This document shows positions 61,808-64,000 of a DNA stretch of 64,000 nt, one piece after another. Every line of letters starts with the position of its first letter. The first letter of the stretch is position 1. Position numbers and translations under genes: made by a program. The notes beneath the pieces are model-generated. The model ran no database searches. It had not been told where the DNA came from and saw only the letters and a program-made list of their open reading frames with translations. The DNA comes from CAVXFB01 sp963760935 (GTDB taxonomy: Bacteria > Planctomycetota > Planctomycetia > Pirellulales > Thermoguttaceae): NCBI GenBank assembly GCA_963760935.1, contig CAVXFB010000002.1:310001-374000 (forward strand). The letters run 5' to 3'.

Positions 61808-63135
61808 CAGTACTGTCTGGTTATAAGTTGAATAGTGACAATTGGTTACAGTGAGGACTTTCGGAATCTGCTGTAGAAGACGCTGAAAGCGCCTGAAAAA
61901 TAGGGGTTTTCTCGAAAGGAGTCACGCTCAGAATTTGGAGGATTTCGGTGAGGCTGCGGTCGAGCTTCAATTCGCGTCTGAGGATGGCTGCGAGCACGTA
62001 GACGCTCACGGCAATCCACACCTGAGTCTTTACGGCATTCATGGAATGGCCATAGAACGACTTGATACGCAGATTTTGCTTGATCCACTTGAAAAAGAGT
62101 TCCACTTGCCAGCGACAGCGGTAGAGCTGTGCGATCGTGAGCGCCGGAAGGTCGAAGTTGTTGGTCAGAAACACCAGTCGTCGTTTGTGTTCGGTATCGT
62201 AGTACGCAACGCGACGAAGCGGAGCAGGATAAAGTTGAGACGTCTTGAGACCTTGAAGAACAATGGTTTGGTCGCTGCGCAGCCCCGTGGATTTGTCCAC
62301 CATGCGGGACTCGCGGCGGTTGGTATCGAGGTTCCGCTTGGCGCGAGTGACGAAAAACGCCATCTGCCGAGTGAAGGCATGCAGGCGGCGGAAGTCGATG
62401 TAACCCTTGTCCATCACGTAGAAGGCACCCGGCTCGATGGGCAGGTGATCGAGGACATTCACATCGTGCGTTTTCCCGTGAGTTATGCGGATAAAGCAGG
62501 GGATGTTGCCCCGCAGGTCGATCAGTGTATGCAGCTTCACCGCCCCCTTGTGACGACGGAAACGAGCCCACGGAAACAGGGCCAGGCAGAGGTCGATCGT
62601 CGTGGAGTCCAGGGCGTAGGCAGCCTGCTTCAAGGCAAGTCCGAAGTCCTCCTGAGCATACAACGTCCGGGCGCGACCGATCAACACCTGAGCGAAGTCT
62701 GCCCAGATGCGCCAGTCCCGATGTTTGTTGGCATCGCCCAAGGTACTGCGAGCGATCTTGCCCCGAAAGCCTGCATGATAGAGCTTCGGCTCCATGGCCC
62801 TCAAGCAGGTCTCGATGTCCCGCAAGCTCTCGCGATAGGTCAGCTGCGCGAAGGCCATAGTAAGGAATTGGTCGCGGCAAGAGAAATCTCGCACGCGCGA
62901 GTCGCCGCGATACCGTCGCACACAAGAATTGAAGTCGTGCCGCGGAAGAAAATCCATCAACTGAGCAAACACTACTTGGCCGGAATACATACGTCATCCT
63001 TTTCCACCCAGAGGTGGCTTCAGAATGACGAAAGCATGCATCCGAATTGAAGTCGTGCGCGCTCATTTTACGTTGCAAGCCTTCACCCTTACATTACTTC
63101 GGACGATTTCCGAACACGTTAACCGGACAGTACTG
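61808..63135. mobile_element. IS4-family insertion sequence, complete (1328 bp)
   Basis: The ends CAGTACTGTCTGGTTATAAG (61808 on) and, reversed, CAGTACTGTCCGGTTAACGT (from 63135 inward) form terminal inverted repeats with one mismatch in the first 16 bases. Exact 9-bp direct repeats AGTCTCTAT flank the element. One intact transposase gene fills it. These features show a complete and probably recent insertion. Confidence 0.92.
61821..62990 (-). CDS. IS4-family DDE transposase
   Basis: Transposase of 389 residues of the IS4 group. N-terminal FAQLMDFLPRHDFNSCVRRY and YRESLRDIETCLRAMEPKLYH are typical. The DDE triad is in YALDSTTIDLCLALFPWARF (first Asp), FYVMDKGYIDF (second Asp) and the C1 signature YRCRWQVELFFKWIKQNLRI with the conserved Y-x3-R-x4-E-x6-K spacing. 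The C-terminus AAILRRELKLDRSLTEILQI is common in this subgroup. The frame is intact, so the element may be active. Long open frames on the other strand here are shadows. Confidence 0.95.
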   Translation of the reverse strand: MYSGQVVFAQLMDFLPRHDFNSCVRRYRGDSRVRDFSCRDQFLTMAFAQLTYRESLRDIETCLRAMEPKLYHAGFRGKIARSTLGDANKHRDWRIWADFAQVLIGRARTLYAQEDFGLALKQAAYALDSTTIDLCLALFPWARFRRHKGAVKLHTLIDLRGNIPCFIRITHGKTHDVNVLDHLPIEPGAFYVMDKGYIDFRRLHAFTRQMAFFVTRAKRNLDTNRRESRMVDKSTGLRSDQTIVLQGLKTSQLYPAPLRRVAYYDTEHKRRLVFLTNNFDLPALTIAQLYRCRWQVELFFKWIKQNLRIKSFYGHSMNAVKTQVWIAVSVYVLAAILRRELKLDRSLTEILQILSVTPFEKTPIFQALSASSTADSESPHCNQLSLFNL

Positions 63136-63144
63136 AGTCTCTAT
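63136..63144 (+). repeat. 9-bp target duplication, right
   Basis: AGTCTCTAT, identical to 61799-61807. Confidence 0.85.
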
Positions 63145-63501
63145 AAATAAGCGAGGGCGGGGAGAGAAATGAAAAGGGATTGAAGCTTGAAGTCTATAAA
63201 GAGAATCTCTCAACTCTATCTACTACTAACTACTTATTATTACCATAGTTACGTGCGGTTGGTGCATTGCCACCTTTGCGCCATATAGACTTCAATTCCA
63301 GGCCCTTGAAGTCACGGTGAAGTCTTGAAGTCTGGCGATGACCTCGCACCTCTCGCCTTCGTGCTAGACGTCTGGTATTGAATGGGTGTGTCGCTATGGG
63401 TGGCGGTGCATTGTGTGCTCTTTTGCATGCTGCTAGAATGCTAGAATGAGGGGACCGGAGCGTCGCACGTTGTATCTTGTGCTTCGGGTCGCCACTGCGA
63501 C
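63145..63501. other. gene-free AT-rich region with TTGAAGTCT repeats, right of IS4
   Basis: Noticeably AT-rich (about 63185-63260). TTGAAGTCT or its complement occurs at 63187-63195, 63287-63295, 63306-63314 (one mismatch), 63317-63325 (one mismatch) and 63325-63333. Spacing is irregular. No protein was recognised. Confidence 0.5.
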
Positions 63502-64000
63502 ATGTCTATGAATGAATGGACCTCGGGAGATTCCGTTCAAGTCACGACCGAGACTGACTGCGGTCAACGCAACTGGCGCGGCCAGCGCGCGACAGCCTAT
63601 ATCTTTGGACTACTCTGCCTCGTGCTTGCGGTGGCTATCGTTCAAATGCGGGGCGAGCCGTGGGTGCGTGCCTTCTTGGTCGGCATCATGGGGTTTGGCG
63701 GGGTTTTCTTTTTTGCCACCCCGACAATCCAGTTGCGTCGAAGAGGCGTTTGGACACTGGGATGCGACGGCATTCTTTTCAAGCCAATTCGAGGTGAACC
63801 TCGGTACTTTCGCTGGATCGACATTGACGCCGTTCGATTTGGAAGCCGGAGCGTGTTGATTCGCTCGGCCGGGATGGCGACGTTGCTGAACCTCGAACAC
63901 GAGGCTACCGAACATCGTCAACGGGTTCGAGACTTTATCCGCATCGCCTTGAGTCCTGCTTTCGATCTCAGTGAACGATCGTTGCCTAAGTTCTCACTTC
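63502..64000 (+). CDS. membrane protein with PH-like C-terminal part (partial, runs off the window)
   Basis: Open frame from ATG 63502 to the window end without a stop, at least 166 residues. A hydrophilic N-terminus is followed by two close transmembrane helices (ATAYIFGLLCLVLAVAIVQM and AFLVGIMGFGGVFFFATP). The soluble part then starts with TLGCDGILFKPIRGEPRYFR and WIDIDAVRFGSRSVLIRS, resembling the bacterial PH-like fold found in small two-helix membrane proteins. Codon positions are consistent along the frame. Function is unknown. Confidence 0.65.
   Translation, partial: MSMNEWTSGDSVQVTTETDCGQRNWRGQRATAYIFGLLCLVLAVAIVQMRGEPWVRAFLVGIMGFGGVFFFATPTIQLRRRGVWTLGCDGILFKPIRGEPRYFRWIDIDAVRFGSRSVLIRSAGMATLLNLEHEATEHRQRVRDFIRIALSPAFDLSERSLPKFSL

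Noticed and set aside
61935..63050. Plus-strand open frame of 371 residues inside the IS4 element
   Set aside because: Antisense shadow of an intact DDE transposase.
1..64000. CRISPR arrays and rRNA operons
   Set aside because: No regularly spaced repeats of 25-40 bases and no recognisable rRNA segments were seen; the dispersed palindromes are irregularly placed.

Overview
The window looks like a GC-rich chromosome segment from a planctomycete, probably of the Pirellulales. This rests on protein types: a DUF1571 lipoprotein-like gene, very long signal peptidases I with inserted domains, a PEP-CTERM exported protein with HAF-type repeats, short conserved planctomycete membrane proteins, lpxC/lpxA, ctaA/ctaB, and many dispersed palindromes between genes. 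No rRNA, tRNA or CRISPR array was recognised.

Layout. 0-6 kb: DUF1571 gene translationally coupled to an alpha/beta hydrolase, a glyoxalase II-like hydrolase, an FHA-GAF histidine kinase and a receiver protein. 6.6-10.3 kb: a lipid A/outer-membrane block (OmpH/Skp, LpxC, LpxA, Gfo/Idh/MocA oxidoreductase). 10.4-12.4 kb: heme O and heme A synthases. 12.8-16 kb: an RHH protein, citrate synthase and a trypsin-like protease. 16.1-20.4 kb: LptB and two tandem signal peptidase I paralogues. 20.6-27.8 kb: a phosphoesterase, a multi-domain signalling protein, fumarase and a LysM protein. 27.9-32.4 kb: RsmH, QueA, a NUDIX protein and a cysteine desulfurase. 32.5-40.4 kb: a glycan-use island (GH10-like, GH29, GH3, MFS transporter). 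40.7-43.9 kb: an overlapping kinase / receiver / receiver-PP2C phosphatase cascade. 44.1-48.5 kb: an MBL hydrolase divergent from glpK-glpD. 48.9-51 kb: the PEP-CTERM repeat protein. 51.3-53.3 kb: 5-formyl-THF cyclo-ligase and an IS110 transposase. 54.0-60.7 kb: an operon-like type II fatty-acid cluster (KAS, ACP, two phytoene-desaturase-like oxidoreductases, FabZ, FabI) interrupted by a PIN toxin-antitoxin pair. 60.8-64 kb: a RelE/HigB-type pair, an intact IS4-family element with 9-bp target duplications inside a field of TTGAAGTCT repeats, and a membrane protein that runs off the edge.

The most interesting candidate system is the 54.0-60.7 kb cluster. It pairs a complete dedicated FAS II elongation set, including its own ACP, with two CrtI-like desaturases/isomerases. 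This suggests a specialised acyl product rather than housekeeping lipid. Other points of note are the tandem signal peptidases carrying Zn-ribbon and beta-sandwich insertions, and several small mobile or palindromic elements that supply the ends of coding genes.

Quality warning: eight otherwise well-conserved genes each carry at least one small frame-breaking indel (positions near 436, 1000, 15637, 16615, 24978, 31790, 41948 and 46314-46380). This density points to assembly or sequencing error more than to real pseudogenes, so these genes are annotated as frameshifted CDS over their full extents.
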